This document shows, in pieces, positions 19,711 to 28,325 of a stretch of DNA of 64,000 nucleotides (position 1 is the stretch's first letter; every line of letters begins with the position of its first letter). The notes below the pieces were generated by a model that had not been told where the DNA came from, searched no databases, and was given only the letters and a program-made list of their open reading frames with translations. The translations under genes and the position numbers were made by a program. This DNA comes from Flavobacterium flabelliforme. Lineage in GTDB: Bacteria; Bacteroidota; Bacteroidia; Flavobacteriales; Flavobacteriaceae. The stretch covers positions 62,001 through 126,000 of the forward strand of contig NZ_JAGFBU010000004.1 in NCBI RefSeq assembly GCF_017948675.1, read 5' to 3'.

Positions 19711-19999
19711 GCTGTTTTTTTTACTTTCTAACACGATCAAAAATGCAAATTTTGCACAAAAGTGCATTCAAATTGCAAACAACGATCACTACTTATTCTT
19801 CCAGTTTTAAAAACTATAAAAAATGTTACTACTTTGCGGTTTTTCGTAAGTATTAACCTTGTTTTTTCAATATATTAGCAAATTGAATTTCCAATATTAT
19901 TTTGATTGTGAAACAATTATTTATTTCATAAACTGACTAAAAGGAGACTCAAAATACGATACCTTAGAACTCTAAAATAAAATTGAATAAATACCATAA
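19711..19999. other. Intergenic stretch between tRNAs and hsdM
   Basis: AT-rich. It contains short inverted words (TGCAAATTTTGCA and TGCACAAAAGTGCA around 19743-19765), possibly an operator for the restriction operon, though I know no matching regulator. No gene or clear promoter is seen, and I find no second copy of the tRNA-Arg 3' end that would mark an attachment site. Confidence 0.4.
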
Positions 20000-21613
20000 A
20001 TGGCAGCCGAACAAAAACAAAAATTAGAACAACAACTCTGGAACATTGCAAACACCCTTCGTGGTAAAATGGATGCAGACGATTTTAGAGATTACATATT
20101 AGGTTTCATTTTCTACAAGTACTTAAGTACTAAAATGGATCTGTATGCCAACCAAATACTGCAACCCGACGGATTAACTTTTGGTGACATCATCGGGCAT
20201 GCTGACGAAGCATTGTTGATGCAAGAAGTAAAACAATTGGCCATTGACAAACTGGGCTTTTTCTTAGAACCCTCAGAGTTATTTTCTGAATTGGCAAAAA
20301 GAGGAAACGCCGGCGGAAAAAACAATTTCATTTTAGGTGATCTCGCCAAAGTACTCACGCACATCGAGCAAAGTACGATGGGATCAGAAAGCGAAGAAGA
20401 TTTCGGAAACTTATTTTCTGACTTAGATTTAACCTCTCACAAACTCGGGAAATCAGAAAGTGATAAAAACGAATTAATTGTAAAAGTGCTCACGCATTTA
20501 GACGAAATTGATTTTGATCTCGAAAATGTGGATAGCGATGTCCTCGGCGATGCTTACGAATATCTCATTGGGCAATTTGCCAGTGGAGCAGGAAAAAAAG
20601 CAGGAGAATTTTACACACCGCAACAAGTAAGTAGTGTTCTCGCACAATTGGTAACGGTTGGAAAAGACAAACTAAAAAGCGTTTACGATCCTACTTGCGG
20701 TTCGGGCTCTTTATTATTGCGTGTGGCCAAAGAAGTGAAAGATGTAAGCGCTTTTTACGGACAAGAAATGAATCCTACCACCTACAACCTTTGTCGGATG
20801 AACATGATTATGCACGACGTACATTACAAACGTTTTGACATCAAGAACGAAGATACTTTAGAGCGTCCGCAACATATCGACCAGCGTTTTGAAGCCATTG
20901 TAGCCAATCCGCCGTTTTCGGCAAATTGGAGTGCTAACCCAATGTTCATGACCGATGACCGATTTTCTGCTTTCGGAAAATTGGCGCCGAGTAGCAAAGC
21001 CGATTTTGCTTTTGTACAACACATGATTCATCAATTAGACGATAACGGAACCATGGCAATTGTGTTACCGCACGGCGTTTTGTTTCGTGGTGGCGCCGAA
21101 GGTCACATTCGGAAATACTTGATTGAAGACAAAAATTATCTCGATGCCGTAATTGGTTTGCCCGCAAATATTTTTTACGGAACCTCGATTCCGACTTGCA
21201 TCATGGTATTCAAGAAAAATAGAACGCATACAAATGATGTTTTATTTATAGATGCCAGCCAGCATTTTGATAAAGTAAAAACCCAAAATGTATTGCTAGA
21301 CGAGCACATTGACAAAATTATAAATACCTATAAAAACCGCACCGAAGAAGATAAATATTCCGCCATTGCCCCAATTAAATCGGGTACAGACGCGATGCAT
21401 CGCGTCTCCACATCGCATCGCGTCTCTACATCAATTGCCGAAAACGATTACAACCTAAACATCCCGCGCTATGTAGATACCTTCGAAGCCGAAGACAGCA
21501 TTGATATTAACGCCATTGCCAATGAAATAAAAGCACTGGATTTACAAATTGAAGAAAACGATCAATCAATAGCCTCTTTTTGTGCCGAATTGAACATCAA
21601 AACCCCATTTTAA
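20000..21613 (+). CDS. hsdM: Type I restriction-modification DNA methyltransferase subunit
   Basis: N6-adenine methyltransferase of a type I system, which works with HsdS to methylate the host's sites. 537 residues: the HsdM N-terminal helical domain (about 1-130), then the methylase domain with SAM motif DPTCGSGSLLL at residue 230 and catalytic NPPF at residue 303. Near the C-terminus, about residues 461-478, the reading frame runs through a palindromic repeat (encoding DAMHRVST twice in part) just before the conserved NDYNLNIPRYVD. The insertion keeps the frame and lies in what looks like a variable linker, so the enzyme is probably still active. Confidence 0.95.
   Translation: MAAEQKQKLEQQLWNIANTLRGKMDADDFRDYILGFIFYKYLSTKMDLYANQILQPDGLTFGDIIGHADEALLMQEVKQLAIDKLGFFLEPSELFSELAKRGNAGGKNNFILGDLAKVLTHIEQSTMGSESEEDFGNLFSDLDLTSHKLGKSESDKNELIVKVLTHLDEIDFDLENVDSDVLGDAYEYLIGQFASGAGKKAGEFYTPQQVSSVLAQLVTVGKDKLKSVYDPTCGSGSLLLRVAKEVKDVSAFYGQEMNPTTYNLCRMNMIMHDVHYKRFDIKNEDTLERPQHIDQRFEAIVANPPFSANWSANPMFMTDDRFSAFGKLAPSSKADFAFVQHMIHQLDDNGTMAIVLPHGVLFRGGAEGHIRKYLIEDKNYLDAVIGLPANIFYGTSIPTCIMVFKKNRTHTNDVLFIDASQHFDKVKTQNVLLDEHIDKIINTYKNRTEEDKYSAIAPIKSGTDAMHRVSTSHRVSTSIAENDYNLNIPRYVDTFEAEDSIDINAIANEIKALDLQIEENDQSIASFCAELNIKTPF
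21384..21432. repeat. REP-like palindrome inside hsdM, plus adjoining partial copy
   Basis: An 18-bp perfect palindrome (21389-21406, GACGCGATG and its complement) sits inside an imperfect 28-bp inverted repeat at 21384-21411. A second, partial copy (GCATCGCGTCTCTAC) follows at 21415-21429. The same core recurs at 23433-23460, and related forms recur at 23161-23190 and 25044-25073. It is read in frame by hsdM. Confidence 0.85.
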
Positions 21614-21641
21614 GGATGAAAAACAATCAAAATAACAATTT

Positions 21642-21734
21642 GGGCGTTTCCCTATCGGGTCAGGCTATCCGTTTCAATCTTTTTGTGGGCAAAAGAAGGC
21701 CCACAAAAAGGATTTCCACTGCTATCCTTAACGC
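21642..21734. repeat. Intergenic repeat element with long hairpin between hsdM and hsdS
   Basis: Begins GGGCGTTTCCC and ends CCTTAACGC, so the ends are short inverted repeats. The centre is a perfect 12-bp stem, CTTTTTGTGGGC at 21679-21690 with its complement at 21699-21710, and an 8-base loop. From memory, elements with these ends and a variable centre are scattered in flavobacterial genomes, but I could not check this. It stands in a 136-base gap within the operon and could slow or end transcription, or protect the hsdM mRNA end. Confidence 0.65.
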
Positions 21735-21749
21735 AAAACCCTGCTAACT

Positions 21750-22949
21750 ATGGAAAAATCACTACCACAATTGCGTTTTCCTGGGTTTGAAGGGGAATGG
21801 GAAGAGAATATGCTTGGTAATTTAATTAAGATAAAAAGTGGAAATAGTCCGTCATCTTTTAATTTATTAAAAGAAGGAAATTATCCATTTATAAAAGTTG
21901 AAGAACTAAATAATTGTATTAAATATCAAAATTTAAGTAGGTTTTATTGCAATGAAAGCAAAAATTTAGTTGAAAAAAATTCAGTAATCTTCCCTAAAAG
22001 AGGAGCTGCAATTCTTAATAATAAAGTTAGAATAAATGACTGTGAAATTTTGATGGATAGTAATATGATGGCAATTACTCCTATAAAAGATAAAATAAAT
22101 CATGAGTTTCTTTTTTATAAAATAATTAAAGAAGAATTATATAAAATTGCTGATACATCAACAATACCACAAATTAACAATAAGCATATTGAACCTTACA
22201 GGATAACTTTTCCTGATATTATTGAACAAACCAAAATCGCAACATTCCTAACCGAAGTCGATAAAAAATTAACCGCCTTAAAACAAAAGAAAACCCTTTT
22301 AGAGCAATACAAAAAAGGCGTAATGCAACAAATTTTCTCGCAACAACTACGATTTAAGGATGATAATGGTAATGATTTTCCGGATTGGGAAGAGAAAAAG
22401 TTGGGGGAAATAGCTAAGTTTTCAAAAGGTAAAAACATATCAAAATCAGATATAAGTGATGATGGTATTTACGAATGTATTAGGTATGGGCAATTGTACA
22501 CTCATTATAAAGAAACAATAAATAATATAATTTCCAAAACTAATTTGCCTGCAAAAAAATTAGTTTTTAGTAAATATAATGATATAATTATCCCAGCTTC
22601 AGGTGAGACACAATTAGATATCGCAACAGCTTCATGTGTTTTGAAAGATGGTGTAGCATTAGGTGGAGATTTAAATATTATCAAGACAGATAGTAATGGT
22701 GTTTATTTATCATATTATTTAAATTATTATAAAAAACAAGATATTGCAAATCTTGCGCAGGGCATTTCAGTAGTTCATTTATATGCTAAGCAATTATCTA
22801 TTTTACAATTATCTATTCCCATATTAAAAGAACAAACCAAAATCGCCAATTTTTTATCTGCAATTGATGAAAAAATCAACCATTGTCAGGGACAAATAGA
22901 AAAAATGCAGGTTTGGAAAAAAGGATTGTTGCAACAATTGTTTGTGTAA
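21750..22949 (+). CDS. hsdS: Type I restriction-modification specificity subunit
   Basis: Recognises the two halves of the target DNA sequence for the HsdM and HsdR subunits. 399 residues with the two-fold layout of the family. Target-recognition domain 1 spans about 1-150, and a conserved helical spacer (TKIATFLTEVDKKLTALKQKK) about 155-200. Domain 2 spans about 205-355, followed by a second helical segment (TKIANFLSAIDEKI). Each half opens with a similar phrase ending in W-E and then L-G. The target sequence cannot be predicted from here. No phase-variable repeat is seen in the gene. Confidence 0.93.
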   Translation: MEKSLPQLRFPGFEGEWEENMLGNLIKIKSGNSPSSFNLLKEGNYPFIKVEELNNCIKYQNLSRFYCNESKNLVEKNSVIFPKRGAAILNNKVRINDCEILMDSNMMAITPIKDKINHEFLFYKIIKEELYKIADTSTIPQINNKHIEPYRITFPDIIEQTKIATFLTEVDKKLTALKQKKTLLEQYKKGVMQQIFSQQLRFKDDNGNDFPDWEEKKLGEIAKFSKGKNISKSDISDDGIYECIRYGQLYTHYKETINNIISKTNLPAKKLVFSKYNDIIIPASGETQLDIATASCVLKDGVALGGDLNIIKTDSNGVYLSYYLNYYKKQDIANLAQGISVVHLYAKQLSILQLSIPILKEQTKIANFLSAIDEKINHCQGQIEKMQVWKKGLLQQLFV

Positions 22950-23160
22950 AATGCAATGCGTTTGGTCGCACAATACGTGTCGGTGGCACCCAACAAAACC
23001 AAAACCAACAAAATATCATGAACAAATACCAAAACAAATACCGCATTCCATCCACCCGATTGCAAAATTGGGATTATGGTGCAATGGGTGCCTATTTCGT
23101 AACCATCTGCACCCAAAATAGGGAACATTTTTTTGGCAAAATTGTACAAACGCAATGCAT

Positions 23161-23190
23161 TGTAGAGACGCATTGCAATGCATCTCTACA
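23161..23190. repeat. REP-like 30-bp inverted repeat inside the RAYT
   Basis: Near-perfect inverted repeat, TGTAGAGACGCATTG with its complement (one mismatch per arm). It is preceded at 23144-23160 by a half copy (GTACAAACGCAATGCAT). The core differs from the hsdM copy (GCATTGCAATGC rather than GATGCATC) but shares the GTAGAGA/TCTCTAC ends. It is read in frame in the N-terminal half of the transposase. Confidence 0.82.
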
Positions 23191-23366
23191 AAATGAAATG
23201 GTATTATCTGATATTGGAAAAAAGGTAGAACAAGAATGGCTGAAAACAATTGAATTACGACCAGATATGAATTTAGAATTAGGCAATTTTGTGGTAATGC
23301 CCAATCATTTTCACGGAATATTGATTATTGGGAAAAATGAATTTAATTCTTAACAGGAAATTGCAA

Positions 23367-23430
23367 CGGGAATTGAATCGGGAATTGAATCGGGAATTGA
23401 ATCGCGAATTGAATCGCGAATTGAATCGCG
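23367..23430. repeat. 12-bp tandem repeat, five copies, in the RAYT
   Basis: Five units of CGGGAATTGAAT or CGCGAATTGAAT in a row (three, then two) plus a partial sixth. A 12-bp unit keeps the frame and encodes a repeated GIES/RIES tetrapeptide in the transposase frame. It lies 13 bases after the internal stop and abuts the second palindrome. Confidence 0.9.
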
Positions 23431-23432
23431 TC

Positions 23433-23460
23433 GTACAGACGCGATGCATCGCGTCTCTAG
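23433..23460. repeat. REP-like palindrome, second copy in the RAYT
   Basis: Contains the same 18-bp perfect palindrome as hsdM (23438-23455) with matching flanks GTACA and TCTAG. The transposase frame reads it as DAMHRVS, the same peptide as in hsdM. Confidence 0.85.
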
Positions 23461-23696
23461 CGATACCAATAAAACAAATAAATTTGGACCACAATCAAAA
23501 AATTTGGCATCCATTATTCGCGGATTCAAATCGGCCGTTACCACCTACAGCAGAACAAATGGAAATACCAATTTTGGTTGGCAACCCCGTTTTCACGATC
23601 ATATTATTCGAAATTCATTTGAATTTGAAAGAATACAAAATTATATAGAACAGAATCCTGCAAAATGGGCAGCAGACAAATTTTATAAATAAAACT

Positions 23697-26591
23697 ATGG
23701 CACATCAATCGGAAGCACAATTAGAAAACAACCTAATCCAGCAATTAATTGGTTTAGGCTACGCAGCTGTAAAAATTCAAGATGGAGATGCCTTGGTTGC
23801 TAATCTCAAAAAGCAACTGGAATTGTTTAATAAAACCAGTTTTACTGCTAAGGAATTTGATGCTGTTTTAAATCATCTGGCAAAAGGCAATGTGTTTGAA
23901 AAAGCCAAAACGCTGCGCGATCGTTTTCAATTGACTAAAGAAGATGGGACTTCGTTTTATGTTCGTTTTTTTAATACCGAAGATTGGAATTCTAATGTAT
24001 ATCAAGTCACCAACCAAATCAGTTTAGAAGGAAGTTACAAAAACCGTTTTGATGTAACGCTTTTGGTCAACGGTTTGCCTTTGGTACAAATAGAACTCAA
24101 ACGTTCTGGAATTGAGATAAAAGAAGCCTTTAACCAAATTAATAGGTATCAAAAACATTCGTTTTGGAGTACGCATAGTTTGTTTCAATACGTACAACTT
24201 TTTGTGATTAGCAATGGTATAGAAACGAAGTATTTGGCCAATAACGAATTACAATCGGTCAAGCAAACCTTCTTTTGGGCTGATGAAACGAATAAAAATA
24301 TTAAAGAATTAATTCCTTTTGCAAAGGCTTTCTTAAATCCCAATCATTTAGGTAAAATGGTGGCGCATTATATCGTCATCAACGAAACCCACAAAATAAT
24401 GATGGTTTTGCGTCCGTATCAATATTTTGCTACCGAAGCGATTATCAAACAAGTCAATAATTCTCAAGACAACGCTTACATTTGGCATACTACAGGTTCC
24501 GGAAAAACCTTGACTTCGTTCAAAGCCAGTCAAATTTTAATGGATTTGCCCGACGTTCACAAAGTAGTTTTCGTAGTCGATAGAAAAGATTTGGATTATC
24601 AAACCATGAATGAATTCAACGCTTTCAAGAAAGACAGTGTTGATGTAACCGATAATACACAATCCTTAGTACGACAACTTACGGATAATACGAAACTGGT
24701 TTTAACTACGATTCAAAAGTTAAATAATGCCGTTTCAGACCGATTTAAAAATAGTATAGAACCGCTACGACATAAGAAGATTGTTTTCATTTTTGATGAA
24801 TGCCATCGTTCTCAATTTGGGGAAACCCACGAACGCATTACTAAGTTTTTCGAGAAAAGTCAGTTAATTGGTTTTACAGGAACGCCTATTTTTGCTGAAA
24901 ACGCTTCAAAAAACGAAAAAGGAAAACGCACCACCAAAGATTTATTTGGCAATTGCCTGCATAAATATGTAATTACCGATGCAATTCACGATCAAAACGT
25001 ATTGCGTTTCGGAATAGAATATATAGGGAAATACAAAAACAAAAGTAGAGACAAGATGCATCGTTTCTCTACTTTTATTGATATCGAAGTAGAAGACATT
25101 GACAAACAAGAAGTAATGGATTCTCCCAATCGCATTGAGAAAATTGTCGATTATATTATTGCCTATCACGATCAGAAAACATTCAATAAACAATATTCGG
25201 CACTATTAACGGTAAGCAGTATCGATAATGCTGTAAAATATTATGATTTTTTTCAACAGAAAAAAGAAGCAGGAGCACATGATTTACGAATAGCGACTAT
25301 TTTTACGTATGGTGCCAACGAAGATTCTAAGGATGCTCAAGATTACCTTCCAGAAGAATCGGAATATGACCTCGCAGCAGAACCGCAAAGCAGCTATAAC
25401 TCAAATCACAGCAGAGATAAATTAGAAACCTATATTGGACATTACAACCAAATCTTTGGAACAAGTTTTTCGACAAAAGATTCGCAACTATTTCAAGATT
25501 ATTTCAAGAATATCAGTCAGCGTTTGAAAGATCGGGAGCGAAAAAACTTTAACGACGAGAAAGATCGCTTGGATATTGTAATCGTTGTAAATATGATGCT
25601 TACAGGTTTTGATGCTAAAAAAGTAAACACGTTGTATGTCGATAAAAACTTGAAGCAACACGGTTTAATTCAAGCCTATTCCAGAACAAACAGAATATTA
25701 GGCGAACAGAAATCGCAAGGAAATATTTTAGCTTTTAGAAATCTTAAAAAAGCCACAGACGATGCTATTACTTTGTTTTCGAACAAAGATGCCGTAGATG
25801 TGGTGACGATGCCGGACTATGAAAAAATTGCCGAAAAATTTGAGGAAGCTCTAAAAGCTTTACGCGAAATTACGCCCACTTATGAAAGCGTAAACGACTT
25901 AAAAGACGAAGAAGCCGAAGCATTGTTTGTACAAGCGTTTCGAAAGTTATTGCGTTCTATGAATGTCTTGCAATCTTACACTAATTTTGATTGGGACGAT
26001 TTACCAATTGACGAGCAAGAATTTGAAGATTACAAAAGCAAATATTTGGGCTTGTACGAAAAAGTAGCGCAAGAGCGTGCCGTACAAAAAACGTCTATCC
26101 TGGATGATATTGATTTTGAATTGGAGTTGATTCATCGTGATAAAATTGGAGTGGCTTATATTCTAAAATTACTTTCACAGATGAAAGGCGCCAATACTTC
26201 AGAAGCCAAAGCCCAACGAAAAGCCATTATCGATTTGTTAGGCGGAGACATTAAATTGAGAAGCAAACGAGAATTGATTCAGAAATTCATTGATGAGAAC
26301 ATGCCGAAAATTAAAGACGGTGATGCTATTGAGGAGGAATTTGAGAAATTCTGGCAGGAGCAAAAAGTCTTAGCCTTAGGAAAACTCTGCGAAGACGAAA
26401 ATTTAGACAAAGCGCAATTTAAAGCTTTAATTGATGCTTACATTTACAGCGGTCGAGAACCCATAAAAGATGAAGTTTTTCAGTGTTTGGATAACCGACC
26501 AAGCATTTTACAAGCCAGAGTGATTGGTGATCGCATTATTGCCAAGATGAAAGAGTTCGTGCAGATTTTTGAAAGGGGAATGGTAGCTTAA
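23697..26591 (+). CDS. hsdR: Type I restriction endonuclease / translocase subunit
   Basis: Cleaves unmethylated DNA after ATP-driven translocation, in complex with HsdM and HsdS. 964 residues. The N-terminal nuclease domain has the Asp and ELK pattern (NRFDVTLLVNGLPLVQIELK, about residues 115-140). Helicase motifs follow: Walker A GSGKT at 267-271, the DECH box at 367-370, and GFTGTP near 397. A C-terminal helical domain completes it. At about residue 450 the frame reads through a 30-bp palindrome (peptide RDKMHRFST) in a linker between helicase motifs. The start ATG lies 4 bases after the transposase stop, so it is read from the same transcript. Confidence 0.94.
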   Translation: MAHQSEAQLENNLIQQLIGLGYAAVKIQDGDALVANLKKQLELFNKTSFTAKEFDAVLNHLAKGNVFEKAKTLRDRFQLTKEDGTSFYVRFFNTEDWNSNVYQVTNQISLEGSYKNRFDVTLLVNGLPLVQIELKRSGIEIKEAFNQINRYQKHSFWSTHSLFQYVQLFVISNGIETKYLANNELQSVKQTFFWADETNKNIKELIPFAKAFLNPNHLGKMVAHYIVINETHKIMMVLRPYQYFATEAIIKQVNNSQDNAYIWHTTGSGKTLTSFKASQILMDLPDVHKVVFVVDRKDLDYQTMNEFNAFKKDSVDVTDNTQSLVRQLTDNTKLVLTTIQKLNNAVSDRFKNSIEPLRHKKIVFIFDECHRSQFGETHERITKFFEKSQLIGFTGTPIFAENASKNEKGKRTTKDLFGNCLHKYVITDAIHDQNVLRFGIEYIGKYKNKSRDKMHRFSTFIDIEVEDIDKQEVMDSPNRIEKIVDYIIAYHDQKTFNKQYSALLTVSSIDNAVKYYDFFQQKKEAGAHDLRIATIFTYGANEDSKDAQDYLPEESEYDLAAEPQSSYNSNHSRDKLETYIGHYNQIFGTSFSTKDSQLFQDYFKNISQRLKDRERKNFNDEKDRLDIVIVVNMMLTGFDAKKVNTLYVDKNLKQHGLIQAYSRTNRILGEQKSQGNILAFRNLKKATDDAITLFSNKDAVDVVTMPDYEKIAEKFEEALKALREITPTYESVNDLKDEEAEALFVQAFRKLLRSMNVLQSYTNFDWDDLPIDEQEFEDYKSKYLGLYEKVAQERAVQKTSILDDIDFELELIHRDKIGVAYILKLLSQMKGANTSEAKAQRKAIIDLLGGDIKLRSKRELIQKFIDENMPKIKDGDAIEEEFEKFWQEQKVLALGKLCEDENLDKAQFKALIDAYIYSGREPIKDEVFQCLDNRPSILQARVIGDRIIAKMKEFVQIFERGMVA
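25044..25073. repeat. REP-like 30-bp inverted repeat inside hsdR
   Basis: AGTAGAGACAAGATG followed by an imperfect complement (two mismatches per arm) ending TCTCTACT. This is a diverged copy of the palindromes at 21384 and 23433, again with DxMHR in the coding frame. Confidence 0.82.
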
Positions 26592-27146
26592 TGAAATTAA
26601 TTTAAAACAATATATGTTAGATTAATAAGTTTATGGGACTTTACAAATTGATGTCAACTAAATTCAAATACCTTATCTGGTAAAATTTATTATTTAGTTA
26701 GAATAAAAATATAATTACATCATAAATATAAATGGCAAACAATTCCTTCTATTCAGGAGTTGCTTGCCATTTTTATAAATTACAACTATTTTATTTACAC
26801 CGATTTGCCTTTTTTATTTTCGGAATAATCATTAAAATAAATTAATTTTATAGGGGTGTTTTTCCTGTAATGCAAAGCTATTTTATCTTTATGTTTCTTA
26901 TTTGCTGTTTTAAAATCAAATAATTTGATATTGCTTAATTTTTATGACGGTATTTAATTGCTTTACAAAAAGGTTTAACTGCTAAATTAACTTTGTTGAG
27001 TTTATTTTTGTTTAACGTTATTTTTTTATTGTTAAACAAAATAATAAATTTTATATTTGCATGCTATTTTAAAAGTTCAGGATTTTATAAATCACTTTTA
27101 ATTAGAGAAGCAACACTAAATTTAATATGCTAGATTAAATAAGACA
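26592..27146. other. Intergenic region between hsdR and the DUF2452 gene
   Basis: About 555 AT-rich bases. A hairpin at 26732-26770 (ATGGCAAACAATTCC paired imperfectly with its complement, then TTTTTATAAA) probably ends hsdR transcription. The promoter for the next gene is at 27029-27059. Nothing else is recognisable. No direct repeat of the tRNA cluster is seen. Confidence 0.55.
27029..27059 (+). promoter_or_regulatory. Bacteroidetes-type promoter for the DUF2452 gene
   Basis: TTG at 27029-27031, a 20-base spacer, then TATATTTG at 27052-27059, matching the -33 TTG and -7 TAnnTTTG pattern. The predicted start would leave an untranslated region of about 80 bases before the ATG at 27147. Confidence 0.55.
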
Positions 27147-27545
27147 ATGGAAAATAAAAAACCCGATAATATAGTTTATTCAGAAAACGAAGGATACAAT
27201 GCAAACCTACTGCCCTACGGGACAAGTGTTGGTGCTCCCGCGATTAGAGTAGATGATTTAGTTTCTTGGAAAAGTAGAGGTATTACTACTGTAAATAAGG
27301 AATTCGAGATTAAGTTTAGTGAACTAAAATCTCAGTATGAAAGTTTAATTCAAGAATTTGAGTGGAACGAATTAGTGTATAACTCTAAATTTTCTTTTGA
27401 ACCCGTGGTAGGAGAGATTTACCATTTATATAAAAGTATTGATGGATCTGATTTTCTATCATTAATAGGTCCTCAAGAGTGGAATAAAGAACATATAGGA
27501 ACTTTTAAACTGAATAGCGATAAAAAATGGATTCATATATCTTAA
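27147..27545 (+). CDS. DUF2452 domain protein
   Basis: 132 residues, cytoplasmic, no signal peptide. It has the DUF2452 phrases I recognise: PYGTSVGAPAIRVDD near the start, a helical centre, then FEPVVGEIYHLYKS and FLSLIGPQEWN near the end. Function is unknown for the family. It is a single gene with its own promoter, next to the restriction operon but probably not part of it, because related proteins are widespread in Bacteroidetes. Confidence 0.75.
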   Translation: MENKKPDNIVYSENEGYNANLLPYGTSVGAPAIRVDDLVSWKSRGITTVNKEFEIKFSELKSQYESLIQEFEWNELVYNSKFSFEPVVGEIYHLYKSIDGSDFLSLIGPQEWNKEHIGTFKLNSDKKWIHIS

Positions 27546-27666
27546 AATTATATTCAATCCCATTTTAATAAATGATTAGTCTATTTTGAATTTACTTTTA
27601 TATAACATTTTATAACTATAGCTTTCCTTAGTTAAAATTTTTCTATTTTTATAAAAAAAGTTCCTC

Positions 27667-28323
27667 ATGAATACTACGGCTACATCTTTATTTATTTTTT
27701 GTTTTATGTTAGGGATAATTTCTTGTAAATCCCAAACTATTTCAGAAAGTGTTCGTGAGAAAAGCAATTTTATTAGCGACACTACCTTTGTCAATTTAAA
27801 GGATTATAGTGAGGATTTTGTGTTCGATATGAAGTACGCAACTACCGATAATTTTCTTAAAGCAAAAGTTTACGATTGCGCGGAATGTTATTTAAGACTA
27901 AAAACAGTGGAGTCTTTGCTTGAAGCCAATAAAAAATTCATTGAAAAGGGATATAGAATCAAAATTTTTGATTGCTATCGTCCTTTAGATATTCAAAAAA
28001 AAATGTGGTCTATTGTTTCAAATCCTATATATGTAGCCAATCCCTCTAAAGGTTCTATCCACAATAGAGGTGGAGCGGTTGACATTACTTTAGTCGATCG
28101 TACAGGAAAAGAATTAGAAATGGGAACTTCCTTTGATCATTTTGGCAAAGAAGCGAGTCATAATTACAAGAACGTATCAAAACAAATTAAAAATAATAGA
28201 AAACTATTAAAAACAATTTTAATCGAAAGTGGTTTTAATTCATTTGATTCTGAATGGTGGCATTACAATTTAAAATTGGGTTTGAATGATAAGGTGTCAA
28301 ATTTTAAATGGGATTGTGATTAA
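27667..28323 (+). CDS. D-alanyl-D-alanine dipeptidase, VanX/DdpX-like lipoprotein
   Basis: Peptidase M15D. It should hydrolyse free D-Ala-D-Ala, either in peptidoglycan recycling or as a nutrient step. 218 residues. The N-terminus is a lipoprotein signal with lipobox IISC (Cys20). Zinc and catalytic residues are visible: His132 and Asp139 in SIHNRGGAVDI, and Glu196 and His199 in EWWHY. No vanHA-type resistance genes are nearby, so glycopeptide resistance is not implied. It converges with the next gene, the stops being only 2 bases apart. Confidence 0.88.
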   Translation: MNTTATSLFIFCFMLGIISCKSQTISESVREKSNFISDTTFVNLKDYSEDFVFDMKYATTDNFLKAKVYDCAECYLRLKTVESLLEANKKFIEKGYRIKIFDCYRPLDIQKKMWSIVSNPIYVANPSKGSIHNRGGAVDITLVDRTGKELEMGTSFDHFGKEASHNYKNVSKQIKNNRKLLKTILIESGFNSFDSEWWHYNLKLGLNDKVSNFKWDCD

Positions 28324-28325
28324 TG

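Larger units (their letters stand above)
23018..23692 (+). pseudogene. REP-associated tyrosine transposase (RAYT, Y1 HUH family), interrupted by one stop
   Basis: A single frame from ATG 23018 to TAA 23692 (224 codons plus stop) broken only by TAA at 23351. The first part has the family opening (DYGAMGAYFVTICTQNREHFFG) and the metal-binding HUH motif in VMPNHFHGI. The second part has FGPQSKNLASIIRGFKSAVT and YIEQNPAKW, where the Tyr is the likely nucleophile. Two palindromes and a 12-bp tandem repeat lie inside it. RAYTs move or copy REP palindromes as single-stranded DNA. The stop makes it probably inactive, unless read through or reversed by repeat change. It sits between hsdS (68 bases) and hsdR (4 bases). 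Confidence 0.82.

Noticed and set aside
21384..23460. CRISPR array made of the recurring palindromes
   Set aside because: Copies differ in core, are spaced unevenly over 2 kb within genes, and there are no spacers or cas genes.
23279..23544. Minus-strand frames with RDSI repeats over the RAYT
   Set aside because: These are the reverse of the 12-bp tandem repeat, and the transposase frame on the plus strand explains the sequence.
27667..28323. Glycopeptide (vancomycin) resistance module from the VanX-like gene
   Set aside because: No vanH or vanA-type ligase or regulators are near, and related dipeptidases serve recycling in many bacteria.
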